A stretch of DNA of 14,821 nucleotides from CAZPRY01 sp964589175 (GTDB lineage: Bacteria > Fidelibacterota > UBA2242). This document shows positions 6,986 through 14,329 of the stretch, piece by piece. The position numbers and the translations under genes were made by a program. Below the pieces are notes generated by a model that saw nothing but the letters and a program-made list of their open reading frames with translations, made no database searches and was not told where the DNA came from. The number at the start of each line of letters is the position of its first letter. Position 1 is the stretch's first letter. The stretch is taken from the NCBI GenBank assembly GCA_964589175.1, contig CAZPRY010000071.1:1-14821 (forward strand), given 5' to 3'.

Positions 6986-9412
6986 TTATTCGTAGCGAAG
7001 TGAGGATACCGGGTTGGAACGGGCGGCTCTGACAACCTGGTTACTGACCGTCAGGATCGCCACCAGGAAGGCAATCAGCCCGGCGAAAACGAATCCGAAA
7101 TAATTATAATTGATCCGGTAAGCAAAATTCTGCAGCCAGCTGTTCATGATGAAATATGAAATCGGGAACGAGATCAACGTCGCCAGAATCACCAATTTCA
7201 GAATGTCTTTCGATAAAAGACCGAAAATTCCCGGCACAGTTGCACCAAGCGCCTTGCGGATGCCGATTTCTTTCGTACGCTGCTCGACCGAAAAAGAGGC
7301 CAGTCCAAAAAGCCCAAGGCAGGCTACCACAATCGCCAAAAATGAGAAAACCGTGACTATCCGGCGCGTCTGCTGTTCGTTGGCGTAGAGGCGGTTGTAG
7401 TCATCGTCCAGAAAAACATATTCGAGTCCCTGCCCATTGGCCAGCTTCTTCCACTCTTTTTCAATGGTGGCGATCGTCGCGGGGAGATAATCGGTCTCAA
7501 CCTTAAGGGTCGTGAATCTCTGCCCACCCCGGCTGTCCGCTAATTTGATGGCTACCGGTACGATTTCTTTGTGCAGCGATTGAAAATGAAAATTTTTAAC
7601 AACACCGATGATTGTATAAGGAGCATCTTCTTCGGGAGGACGGCGCAAACTGAAGATCTTCTTGCCGATCGGGTCATCAAAGCCGATGACTTTCGCACAG
7701 GCTTCGTTGATGACTACGGCGGAGGAGTCGCTGACCCGGCCGTCTTCAAAGAAGCGCCCCCGGGCCATCTCCAGTTGATACGTTTGCGCAAAATTATGAT
7801 CCGCCCAGAACTGAGCCAACGGAACAATCTCGCCATACGTTTGGCCCTCGATACGGTGCCCATTGTTGGAGAAACTTCTGCCCGGGATCGAGGTCGATGA
7901 AGTTACACTAAGAACTGCTGGATTATCCGCCAAAATCCGTTTGAACGCCGCAAGATCCTGTCGCAGATCGTCCGTCTTTTCCACAACCAGGAGTTGCTCT
8001 TTCTTGAAACCCAGTTTTTTATTCTGCATGTAACTCAGCTGATTATAGACGATAATCGCTCCCGTGAACAGGATAATCGAGATGGTAAACTGAAAAATGA
8101 CGAGTCCGCTGCGCAGCCAGGAATTCTTACTTTTCAACTGCCGGTCGGATTTGAGAACTTTGATCGGCTGAAAGCCAGCCAGAAAGAGCGCCGGGTAACT
8201 GCCGGCCAGCAGGCCAACGGCAAGGGCCAATCCGATCAGAAACAGAACGATCCCGGGATTATCGAAATATGAAAGATGTAGCTGGCCGCTGATCAGGTTA
8301 TTGAATCCAGGTAACAATATTTTAACCAGCACCATCGCGATGAGCACGGCCAGGAGCGCCATGAGAATCGATTCGCTCAAAAACTGCATGATCAGACTTC
8401 CGCGATTGGAACCCAGGGTCTTGCGAATACCGACCTCTTTTGCCCGTTTAGCAGAGCGCGCCGTCGATAAATTCATAAAATTAATACAGGCGATCAGCAG
8501 AATAAACAGGGCGATTATTGAAAAGATGGTAACATATTTGATGTCGCCGTTCGGTTCAATCTCAATATCCAGATTCGAGTGTAAGTGGATGTCCGGCAAT
8601 GCTTGCATAAAATATCGAAGATGCGAATCTTCCCCAAGAAACTGCTCCAATGACAATCCGCTCAGCTGTTGTATCTGGGGGCCGACGTAACGCTGAATCA
8701 CTTCTGCAAAAACGTTCTCGATCTCCTGCGGGTCGACGCCTTCCTGTACTACAATATAAGTGTAGTAATTTTCACTGAACCAGTGCTGGCTGCTGCTCTC
8801 ATCCAGATAGGTTTCCAGCGAAGCCAGAAAGTCATAGTGAAAGTGCGTATTGGACGGCGAATCCTCGATCACACCGGTGACGATATAATCGCGGCGCTTA
8901 TCGGAATTGAGTGTTTTGCCCATCGGATTCTCGTCACCGAAATATTTTTCGGCCATGGATTCCGTGATCACCACCGTATTAGGCTGCACCAACGCCGTCC
9001 CGGGATCGCCGGCCAGAAATTTGACTGTAAAGACCTCGAAAAAACTGGAGTCGACCGTAAACCAGCGCTCCTCGCTGAAGGCTTTTACTCCATAGCGGAT
9101 CACCGGGTAACCGAAGTTGCGCACCCGCGTGCAGGCCTCGACCTGCGGATAATCGCGCACGAGCGCCGGGCCGAAAGGAGCCGCGGTCACCGCCAGTCTG
9201 AAGGAACGTCCTTTGAGAGCAGCGTCTTCTCCCAGACGATAGATCCGGTCGGCTTTTTCATGATAACGATCATAGCTGAGTTCGTAACGGACAAAGAGCA
9301 TGATCAGGATGCAGGCCGTAATACCGACGGCCAGTCCGGTGATGTTGATAAAGGAGTACAGCCTTTGCCTGGATAGATTTCGGAATGCGACTTTCAGGTA
9401 ATTGACAAACAT
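6986..9412 (-). CDS. ABC transporter permease, FtsX/MacB type
   Basis: The 808-residue protein is a double MacB/FtsX-type permease. The order is: cytoplasmic N-terminus, helix 1 (20-43), a large periplasmic MacB-like domain (44-290), four helices (292-315, 345-368, 386-413, 434-456), a second periplasmic domain (about 460-680), then three helices (685-708, 738-758, 770-792). The ATPase coupling motifs are present twice, as RAKEVGIRKTLGS (323-335) and RTKEIGIRKALGA (712-724). Eight helices and about 800 residues are standard for the subfamily common in Bacteroidota, Calditrichota and relatives, used in mechanotransmission or export of peptides, lipids or antibiotics. The start is supported by a strong AGGAGGAG site 3 nt before the ATG. 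No ATPase gene adjoins it, so the partner must be encoded elsewhere. The substrate cannot be predicted. A terminator follows the gene. Confidence 0.9.
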   Translation of the reverse strand: MFVNYLKVAFRNLSRQRLYSFINITGLAVGITACILIMLFVRYELSYDRYHEKADRIYRLGEDAALKGRSFRLAVTAAPFGPALVRDYPQVEACTRVRNFGYPVIRYGVKAFSEERWFTVDSSFFEVFTVKFLAGDPGTALVQPNTVVITESMAEKYFGDENPMGKTLNSDKRRDYIVTGVIEDSPSNTHFHYDFLASLETYLDESSSQHWFSENYYTYIVVQEGVDPQEIENVFAEVIQRYVGPQIQQLSGLSLEQFLGEDSHLRYFMQALPDIHLHSNLDIEIEPNGDIKYVTIFSIIALFILLIACINFMNLSTARSAKRAKEVGIRKTLGSNRGSLIMQFLSESILMALLAVLIAMVLVKILLPGFNNLISGQLHLSYFDNPGIVLFLIGLALAVGLLAGSYPALFLAGFQPIKVLKSDRQLKSKNSWLRSGLVIFQFTISIILFTGAIIVYNQLSYMQNKKLGFKKEQLLVVEKTDDLRQDLAAFKRILADNPAVLSVTSSTSIPGRSFSNNGHRIEGQTYGEIVPLAQFWADHNFAQTYQLEMARGRFFEDGRVSDSSAVVINEACAKVIGFDDPIGKKIFSLRRPPEEDAPYTIIGVVKNFHFQSLHKEIVPVAIKLADSRGGQRFTTLKVETDYLPATIATIEKEWKKLANGQGLEYVFLDDDYNRLYANEQQTRRIVTVFSFLAIVVACLGLFGLASFSVEQRTKEIGIRKALGATVPGIFGLLSKDILKLVILATLISFPISYFIMNSWLQNFAYRINYNYFGFVFAGLIAFLVAILTVSNQVVRAARSNPVSSLRYE

Positions 9413-9523
9413 TTCTCCTCCTGTTTATTGCCCTTGACATGCCAACTTAGATTCACAGCAACCGGAAAAGATGTCTTGCCGGAATTCTGTTTCAGCCAGA
9501 TTTTTAGAGGTGAAAACGGATTA

Positions 9524-9561
9524 AAAACCTGTTTCCGGAGCGCAGCGACTAAACAGGTTTT
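9524..9561. repeat. Inverted repeat hairpin flanked by A/T runs
   Basis: AAAACCTGTTT (9524-9534) and AAACAGGTTTT (9551-9561) form a perfect 11-bp stem around a 16-nt GC-rich loop (CCGGAGCGCAGCGACT). It resembles a bidirectional terminator in form, but both flanking genes are transcribed away from it, so it cannot terminate either. A dispersed extragenic palindromic repeat is more likely. Confidence 0.6.
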
Positions 9562-9583
9562 ACAGGGAATTTCACCGTAAAGG

Positions 9584-9676
9584 CGCCAAGAAAACCTTGG
9601 AGTTCGCTAAGAATACGTTTTCTCCACCTATACATAATTTTCATTTCCTCTTAGCAACCTTTGCGCATTCCTGGCG
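9584..9676. repeat. Degenerate palindromic extragenic repeat
   Basis: The segment CGCCAAGAA...GCTAAGAA (9584-9613) is answered in reverse complement by TTAGCAACC...CTGGCG (9651-9676), with several mismatches, around a T-rich centre. This matches in style the imperfect CGCCAAG/GCTAAGA palindromes often scattered between genes of environmental bacteria. No protein is encoded in it. Confidence 0.4.
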
Positions 9677-9723
9677 TTTGTTTCTACCGCTATGAATCAC
9701 AGCCCCGTATCGAGAATAAAAAC

Positions 9724-9752
9724 TTGATAATCGAAAGCGGAATGATTATTAT
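9724..9752 (+). promoter_or_regulatory. Sigma-70-like promoter of the lipoprotein gene
   Basis: TTGATA (9724-9729) and TATTAT (9747-9752) are each one base from consensus and are separated by exactly 17 bp. The predicted transcript starts near 9759, only 4 nt before the AGGAGG site, giving a leader of about 19 nt. Confidence 0.6.
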
Positions 9753-9762
9753 AGATTCAAAG

Positions 9763-9768
9763 AGGAGG
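9763..9768 (+). promoter_or_regulatory. Shine-Dalgarno site deciding the lipoprotein start
   Basis: AGGAGG lies 9 nt before the ATG at 9778. It selects that codon over the TTG at 9661, which lies upstream of the promoter, and over the internal ATG at 9820. Confidence 0.7.
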
Positions 9769-9777
9769 ATATTTGCC

Positions 9778-10320
9778 ATGTATAAACAAACATGTGAATT
9801 CTGCAAAAACTTTAAAACGATGAAATTACTCTGTTTTCTTGCGATCTTTGCCGTAATAATGACGGCCGGATGCGCGCCAGAGGTCCGGACTGAATCTGTG
9901 GATCTGAAGGCCGTGAATGATGCTATTACACAACTGGCTGACAAGTATATGCATGCCTGGAATGCCAAAGATATTGATGTTTTAACTGAATTAGCAGCAG
10001 ATGATGGCCTGTTCTGTGGAACTGATCCTTCTGAAGTATTGGTTAAAAAAACATTAATCGATATGTGGACGGCGGCGTTTTCCGATCCAATAGATTACAG
10101 TTATAATATCGATACACGTAAAATCAAGCTGGCTGACGATGGAAAGTCTGCTATTGTCATTGAACAAATTACTGTAGGTGACTGGAGCCCAATAATGCAG
10201 GTACGTCAAACATTTCAAATCATAAAAACCGATAATAACTGGGAAATCTATTTTTTGGACTGGGGATTTATTGCTAAGAATGAAGATGTAGGGAAGTTGA
10301 ACAAAGCCTTGCAGGGATGA
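9778..10320 (+). CDS. Lipoprotein with NTF2/SnoaL-like (DUF4440-type) domain
   Basis: From the ATG at 9778 the product is 180 residues. A signal peptide ends in a lipobox-like MTAGC, so the protein should be lipidated and anchored to the envelope. The ATG at 9820 would give a more usual short n-region (MKLLCFLAIF...) and 166 residues; the ribosome binding site and promoter favour 9778. The mature part has the outline of the NTF2-like/SnoaL fold: a first helix ending in YMHAWNAKDIDVLTELAADD, then a four-strand sheet with IKLADDGKSAIVI, QVRQTFQIIK and WEIYFLDWGFI. Small proteins of this kind often bind a hydrophobic ligand or act as stress-related envelope proteins, and many have no enzymatic activity. 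No partner gene is adjacent. Substrate and role are unknown. Confidence 0.75.
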   Translation: MYKQTCEFCKNFKTMKLLCFLAIFAVIMTAGCAPEVRTESVDLKAVNDAITQLADKYMHAWNAKDIDVLTELAADDGLFCGTDPSEVLVKKTLIDMWTAAFSDPIDYSYNIDTRKIKLADDGKSAIVIEQITVGDWSPIMQVRQTFQIIKTDNNWEIYFLDWGFIAKNEDVGKLNKALQG

Positions 10321-10608
10321 TAACAAAATATAGCCTTATAATCAGTTATTACAGGCACTCAATACCACTGCTTTTATTCGCCGCCGGGAAGCAACGTTTG
10401 TTAAAATGTGAATGAATAATCATCTAAACTGAACGTTAAATATTGATCGAATCAATTCACTGCGGAATTGCGAGAATTGCCCTCTGGATTTGAAACTTAG
10501 CGTTTTTTTGTAGCGAATTTTTTCACTAAAATAGATTTGGTGCGCACTACCGGCGTTGCCGACCTTGCCCGGTATCGACAGCGGCTAATTCAGTAAAATG
10601 GAATTTCA
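10321..10608. other. Intergenic region before the pentapeptide-repeat gene
   Basis: No ORF, terminator or strong promoter is evident. A TAAAAT hexamer at 10527-10532 could be a -10 box, but only T-runs sit at the -35 position. TACCGG and CCGGTA (about 10549-10575) can pair as a weak 6-bp stem. Confidence 0.3.
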
Positions 10609-11187
10609 ATGAATATTCAAAAAGATGAGTATTTTGAAAATATCGACTTTAACGGGATCCGTGAAGTAGAAGATATCCGATCGAAATCCTTTGAAAAGTG
10701 CACATTTACCGACTGCGATTTTACGGATAGTGACTTTTCAAATTCTCTGTTTGTGGATTGCAGGTTCGCCAATTCAAATCTTAGCGCGATAAAGCTTAGT
10801 GACACCAAATTACATAATGTGGATTTCGATGACTGTAAAATTTTGGGCGTGGATTTCACGCAAATCAGTACGTTCATCGTAAAAATCGGTTTTCGGAACT
10901 CACAGATTATGAAATGTAATTTTTCCTTGCTCGAATTAAAAGAATCTGATTTTTCGGATAGTCACATTAATCAATGTGATTTTTTTCGAACGAACGCAGC
11001 CAAATCCAACTTTTCCGGTTCGGATTTAAAAGGCAGCATTTTTGAGAACACAGATTTGACGAAAGCCAATTTTACAAACGCTCAGAATTATTCGATTAAT
11101 CCTCTGATCAACACAATAAAACATGCAATATTTACAATGCCGGAAGCCATGACTTTGCTGGATTCGCTTGAGATCACCATCCAGTAA
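10609..11187 (+). CDS. Pentapeptide-repeat protein, Qnr-like layout
   Basis: The 192-residue protein is built of A(D/N)LXX-type pentapeptides such as CTFTD CDFTD SDFSN SLFVD CRFAN SNLSA, with a hydrophobic or aromatic residue at the centre of each. The repeats form two blocks, about 24-87 and 99-160, separated by a segment with few repeats (88-98), and end in a non-repeat tail, YSINPLINTIKHAIFTMPEAMTLLDSLEI, that usually caps such helices. The fold is a right-handed quadrilateral beta-helix. The size and two-block plan resemble Qnr and other DNA-gyrase-protecting proteins, but many chromosomal relatives have unknown roles and resistance should not be assumed. No signal peptide, so cytoplasmic. 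The ribosome binding site (TGGAA, 5 nt before ATG) is weak. It appears to be a single-gene unit. Confidence 0.85.
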   Translation: MNIQKDEYFENIDFNGIREVEDIRSKSFEKCTFTDCDFTDSDFSNSLFVDCRFANSNLSAIKLSDTKLHNVDFDDCKILGVDFTQISTFIVKIGFRNSQIMKCNFSLLELKESDFSDSHINQCDFFRTNAAKSNFSGSDLKGSIFENTDLTKANFTNAQNYSINPLINTIKHAIFTMPEAMTLLDSLEITIQ

Positions 11188-11275
11188 TAACGATCATTCG
11201 GATCTGTCCATGCTGAAGTTTGTCCTGCTTTGAACACTGCAGGTAACAGGCCGCTTCACACCAATAATATTCCAA

Positions 11276-11304
11276 TTGACTTGTTCTGATCTTTTGATTA
11301 GTAT
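11276..11304 (+). promoter_or_regulatory. Sigma-70-like promoter for the leader ORF and membrane-protein gene
   Basis: TTGACT (11276-11281) and TAGTAT (11299-11304) are 17 bp apart. Transcription would begin near 11311, leaving a leader of about 100 nt before the main ATG at 11413, which includes the short ORF at 11384. Confidence 0.5.
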
Positions 11305-11383
11305 GAGATCAGCTATGATTTGGGCAAGAGTATCCGGAATATTATACGTGCGGGAAGATTGCCCGGAGGAAGGAGACCGGATA

Positions 11384-11416
11384 ATGCTGATAAACGCCTG
11401 GAGGGAGAGTTTATGA
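11384..11416 (+). CDS. Short leader ORF, 10 codons, coupled to the next gene
   Basis: ATG at 11384 encodes MLINAWRESL and stops with TGA at 11414-11416, overlapping the ATG of the main gene (11413) in an ATGA. It has a near-ideal ribosome site, AAGGAG (11370-11375), 8 nt upstream, better than the main gene's. The arrangement looks like a leader peptide translated in order to feed ribosomes onto the main gene. It could be chance. Confidence 0.35.
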   Translation: MLINAWRESL

Positions 11417-12066
11417 AATATTTTCTGATTTTCGGGGGTATTGCCGCCCTTATAGCAGTGATCATCGTTGCAGTCCGTTACTATGAGCGCAAACGGAGAG
11501 AAGCCCTGGAAAAACTGGCCCGATTGCTGGATTACTCATTTTCAGCGAAAGGGAGCGATTCATTACTGGCGTCGGTGAATCAATTTCATCTATTCACACA
11601 GGGCCATCGCAGACGAATCACGAATGTTTTGACCGGTAGGTCCGATGATACGCTTGTGACGATAATGGATTATCGCTACACCACCGGGGGCGGAAAGAAC
11701 TCTCACACATGGGTACAGACCGTGATCCTGTACCAATGCAGCCGCCTGCACTTGCCGGTGTTTACACTGCGCCCCGAGAATTTGTTTCATAAGATCGGAA
11801 ACGCTTTCGGTTATCAGGACATCGATTTCGATTCTAATCCGACCTTCTCCAGGCAATACCTTTTACGCGGTACCGAAGAACAGGCGATCCGGAATCTTTT
11901 CAGCGATGCGTGCCTGCTCTATTACGAACAGCACAAGGGGCTATGTACTGAAGGGACCGGCGATAAACTCGCGTTTTACCGATCCTCCAAGAGAGTGCCG
12001 CCGCCGAAGCTACGATCCTTCATTGAAGAGGGATCAGCTGTATTCAGACTTTTTACGACAGCTTGA
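11413..12066 (+). CDS. Membrane-anchored protein of unknown function, 217 residues
   Basis: One membrane helix at residues 3-21 (FLIFGGIAALIAVIIVAVRYY from the ATG) is followed by a charged region (ERKRREALEKLARL) and a soluble domain of about 180 residues. The start at 11413 is preferred to the TTG at 11320 because a GGAGGG site lies 7 nt upstream and the membrane helix follows directly. The soluble part includes a stretch near residues 120-175 with HLPVFTLRPENLFHKIG, then GYQDIDFDSNPTFSRQYLL and TEEQAIRNLFSDA. I have the impression this phrase (RPE...DIDF...P.FSRxYxLxG) recurs in uncharacterised proteins of other environmental bacteria, but I cannot name the family. No catalytic motif is apparent. 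Possibly an inner-membrane protein with its domain in the cytoplasm (positively charged residues follow the helix). Confidence 0.65.
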   Translation: MKYFLIFGGIAALIAVIIVAVRYYERKRREALEKLARLLDYSFSAKGSDSLLASVNQFHLFTQGHRRRITNVLTGRSDDTLVTIMDYRYTTGGGKNSHTWVQTVILYQCSRLHLPVFTLRPENLFHKIGNAFGYQDIDFDSNPTFSRQYLLRGTEEQAIRNLFSDACLLYYEQHKGLCTEGTGDKLAFYRSSKRVPPPKLRSFIEEGSAVFRLFTTA

Positions 12067-12903
12067 TAGGTAGGATCGATCCGAAAAGGATGAAGCGATT
12101 ACGGCCCTGATGAGCGTGTGACATTGATTCAAGCCGCGGATCAAACTCCGAAACGGGTTGAAGAATTTGTCGGGCGTGTCAACAGCAACACAGGCGGCAT
12201 AAACATCGCGGATGAATGCGAATTATTACCGGACAAGGTCCAGGGGACTCCTGACGGAGAGGTCCGGTTTCTACGACTCCATTCCTCCATACGAACCGAT
12301 AAAATGATTATACAATAGTTACGAAGTTTCGTTTGGTATTTGAATAATTGAAGTTTGGTGATTATTTGTTTTTTGTGATTTGTTTATTAGAATTTTCATT
12401 GCCGGAAGATCATGTTTTGCCGCGGATTAGCGTCCATCGGATAGAACGGGCAGGCCCGCCTGACCGAATAGGCCGGCAGATAAACACAGATATTATGTCC
12501 TATTAATCTCAGAGGTCACAGAACACGGGGTATTTTCCTAATTAACCAATTAACCAATAAACCAATAAACCAGTCAACCAATCAACCTTTTTACTCCCCC
12601 ACACCCCCTTCCTCGCTCCATTTTCAGCTTGCCTTCCAGAATTTTCTGAATTAATATTTCCTCAACGGTAAAACAGTTAATGGATTTCTTCGGACTTCGG
12701 CATTTCGGTATGGGTTCAGCCGCTGGGTTCTGTATGTTTTTGATCGGGCATGGGACTCACAGCGGCGGAGCCGTGGGGAAACAGGAATATTCGGATTCTG
12801 GTTAACCCTGTCACAGCTAAGTCGACTAGAAGAAAACGAAGTAAATGGAGAATTATCCAAGGATACAAATCTCACTATTTGCATAGGTTTAAGTGAGGAA
12901 ACC
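12067..12903. other. Long non-coding region with simple repeats
   Basis: This 837-bp interval holds no gene I would call. A 66-codon ORF from a GTG at 12118 to 12318 has no ribosome binding site, family signature or adjoining partner. 12319-12400 is a T-rich, low-complexity stretch made of near-repeats of TTTGATTTG- and TTTGGTG-like words. CGGGCAGGCCCG at about 12448-12459 is a small hairpin. 12544-12587 is a tandem repeat. The last 100 bp lead into the start of the secreted protein at 12904 (ribosome site GAGG at 12895). Confidence 0.5.
12544..12587. repeat. Tandem repeat of an 8-bp AACCAATW unit
   Basis: Five copies and a half copy of an 8-bp unit follow one another: AACCAATT, AACCAATA, AACCAATA, AACCAGTC, AACCAATC, AACC. 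This is a micro/minisatellite; its unit is too short and the copies are too adjacent for a CRISPR. Confidence 0.85.
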
Positions 12904-14280
12904 ATGAAAAAGCTATGTATCATCGTTTTTGTATCGGTTTTTTCCTGGGGTTTCTCCCAGGTACCGTTTCCAGAATTGTCTAACCATTTAGCTGGCTTTG
13001 AGCAAATGGTAGTAATGCCATCCGGAAATATCATTTTCTCCACTACGGGGAAAAATGAAAGGATTTGGATGGGTCAATTCGACCAAACTGGAAGTAATCT
13101 CAGTTGGTGTAAAGAAGTTTTCGGAACAGAATATGCCAGTCCTAATGGATTTGTCTGGTCTGAAAATGAAAGTTGCTTTTATCTCGGAGGCAGTGGCCTT
13201 TGGGATAATCGCTGGAAAGGGTTCCTAGTGAAATTAGACTCAATGGGAAACCTTATTCAGGAAATGTTTGTTCATCCGGATACATACGAGGTTTTTCTCA
13301 CAGATTTTGTTGTCAGTGAAAAAAACATTTTTGTAATCGGTAGTGCTAATTGTCAGAATCCTACTGTTGCTAAGAGTTATATCTGTTGTTTTTCAGATTC
13401 TTTCCAGGAAATCTGGAAAACAGAATTTCAAGATCAGGGATTGGAAAAAATTCTAAAAACTGAAACGGGAGGAATGATTATTTTCGGGTATACCTTACCC
13501 GAAGGACAAAATTACATTATGAAATTAGATGAAGAAGGAAATCTGATATGGAAAAAGGTCTTCCCCCGGGTTGGGCAAATCTACGGAGCTGTCGCTGATG
13601 CCGATGACAAATTTCTAATTACAGGAAAAAGCTCAAACGGCACTTTTTTGAAAAAATTCGATTCCCAGGGAGAAATCCTTTGGGAAAAAGAATTTAATAT
13701 CCGCCCAGGAATTGAATCCTGGACAAAATGTGTTTTTTCTCTCGATGATGGTTCTGGCGATTTAATTCTCGTTGGAACGATTGGTCGAGTGGCCATATCC
13801 GAAACATTTGTGTTTCGGATTAATGGAAACACGGCGGAAACCCAATGGGAAAGATATTTCCCTGGTGGAACATCCGCCGGAGTATATGATCCAATCTCGG
13901 GAAATATTTTCTTAGGGGGATATACCCAAGAAAATGTTCCCCAAGTTATCGTTATCTTTCAGGGCATCAATCCAATAGACGATGAAAATCCCCAGCCGAA
14001 AAATTGCCGATTGGAACAGAACTACCCAAATCCGTTTAACGCGACCACGACAATTGAATACGCCCTGCCAGTAACGAGTGGAGTGAATATCACGATTTAC
14101 GACATGACGGGGCAGATAGTATCCGAACTAATCAATAACGTTCAAGAACCGGGTTTATACCACGCAGTTTGGGATGCGCATGAGATGGCATCCGGCGTAT
14201 ATTTCTTTCAGATAGCTGCAATATCTACGGATAAAAAAGAAACTTTCAATAGCGTCAAGAAGATGACGCTGGTAAAGTGA
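12904..14280 (+). CDS. Secreted propeller-like protein with C-terminal sorting domain
   Basis: The 458-residue protein has a Sec signal peptide (MKKLCIIVFVSVFSWGFSQ, cleavage near 19) and then repeated blade-like units, e.g. FLVKLDSMGNLIQE, IMKLDEEGNLIWKKVF and LKKFDSQGEILWEKEF, which recur with an xKxDxxGxxxW core typical of beta-propeller-like repeats in secreted proteins of this group. From about residue 366 it has a FlgD-like/type IX sorting domain: NYPNPFN (373-379), then TIEYALP, ITIYDMTGQIV and GVYFFQI. Known family behaviour: the C-terminal domain targets the protein to the outer membrane through the type IX system. The start is supported by GAGG five nt upstream. It is the first of two tandem homologues, with 49 bp between them, so probably one operon. 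Ligand unknown. Confidence 0.85.
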   Translation: MKKLCIIVFVSVFSWGFSQVPFPELSNHLAGFEQMVVMPSGNIIFSTTGKNERIWMGQFDQTGSNLSWCKEVFGTEYASPNGFVWSENESCFYLGGSGLWDNRWKGFLVKLDSMGNLIQEMFVHPDTYEVFLTDFVVSEKNIFVIGSANCQNPTVAKSYICCFSDSFQEIWKTEFQDQGLEKILKTETGGMIIFGYTLPEGQNYIMKLDEEGNLIWKKVFPRVGQIYGAVADADDKFLITGKSSNGTFLKKFDSQGEILWEKEFNIRPGIESWTKCVFSLDDGSGDLILVGTIGRVAISETFVFRINGNTAETQWERYFPGGTSAGVYDPISGNIFLGGYTQENVPQVIVIFQGINPIDDENPQPKNCRLEQNYPNPFNATTTIEYALPVTSGVNITIYDMTGQIVSELINNVQEPGLYHAVWDAHEMASGVYFFQIAAISTDKKETFNSVKKMTLVK

Positions 14281-14329
14281 TGATTTTTTATGGAGATGAA
14301 AAATAGGCCAAGGTCTGAGATATAACAAT

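Larger units (their letters stand above)
9413..9777. other. Divergent intergenic region with inverted repeats
   Basis: This 365-bp stretch between divergently transcribed genes has no convincing ORF. It holds a long inverted repeat (9524-9561), a degenerate palindromic repeat (9584-9676) and, at its right end, the promoter and ribosome binding site of the lipoprotein gene. I could not identify a convincing promoter for the permease. Confidence 0.6.

Noticed and set aside
8669..9376. A 235-codon open frame on the plus strand
   Set aside because: It is antisense to the ABC permease N-terminal half, has no family signature and no ribosome binding site.
9413..9445. GG-N10-GC pattern on the minus strand resembling a sigma-54 promoter for the permease
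   Set aside because: The implied transcription start would fall inside the ribosome binding site, leaving no usable leader; the -12 half also fits poorly (GGGCA).
9661..9777. Extension of the lipoprotein gene to a TTG start at 9661
   Set aside because: This would lie upstream of the sigma-70-like promoter (9724-9752) and would put 39 residues before the signal peptide; the ribosome site supports 9778.
12118..12318. 66-codon ORF starting with GTG
   Set aside because: No ribosome binding site, no recognisable family, and it ends in low-complexity DNA; could be a gene remnant but nothing supports it.
12544..12587. Possible CRISPR-like array
   Set aside because: The 8-bp unit is repeated without spacers and no cas genes are present.
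12651..13043. 130-codon open frame on the minus strand
   Set aside because: Its start overlaps the 5' end of the secreted-protein gene in antisense and no feature supports it.
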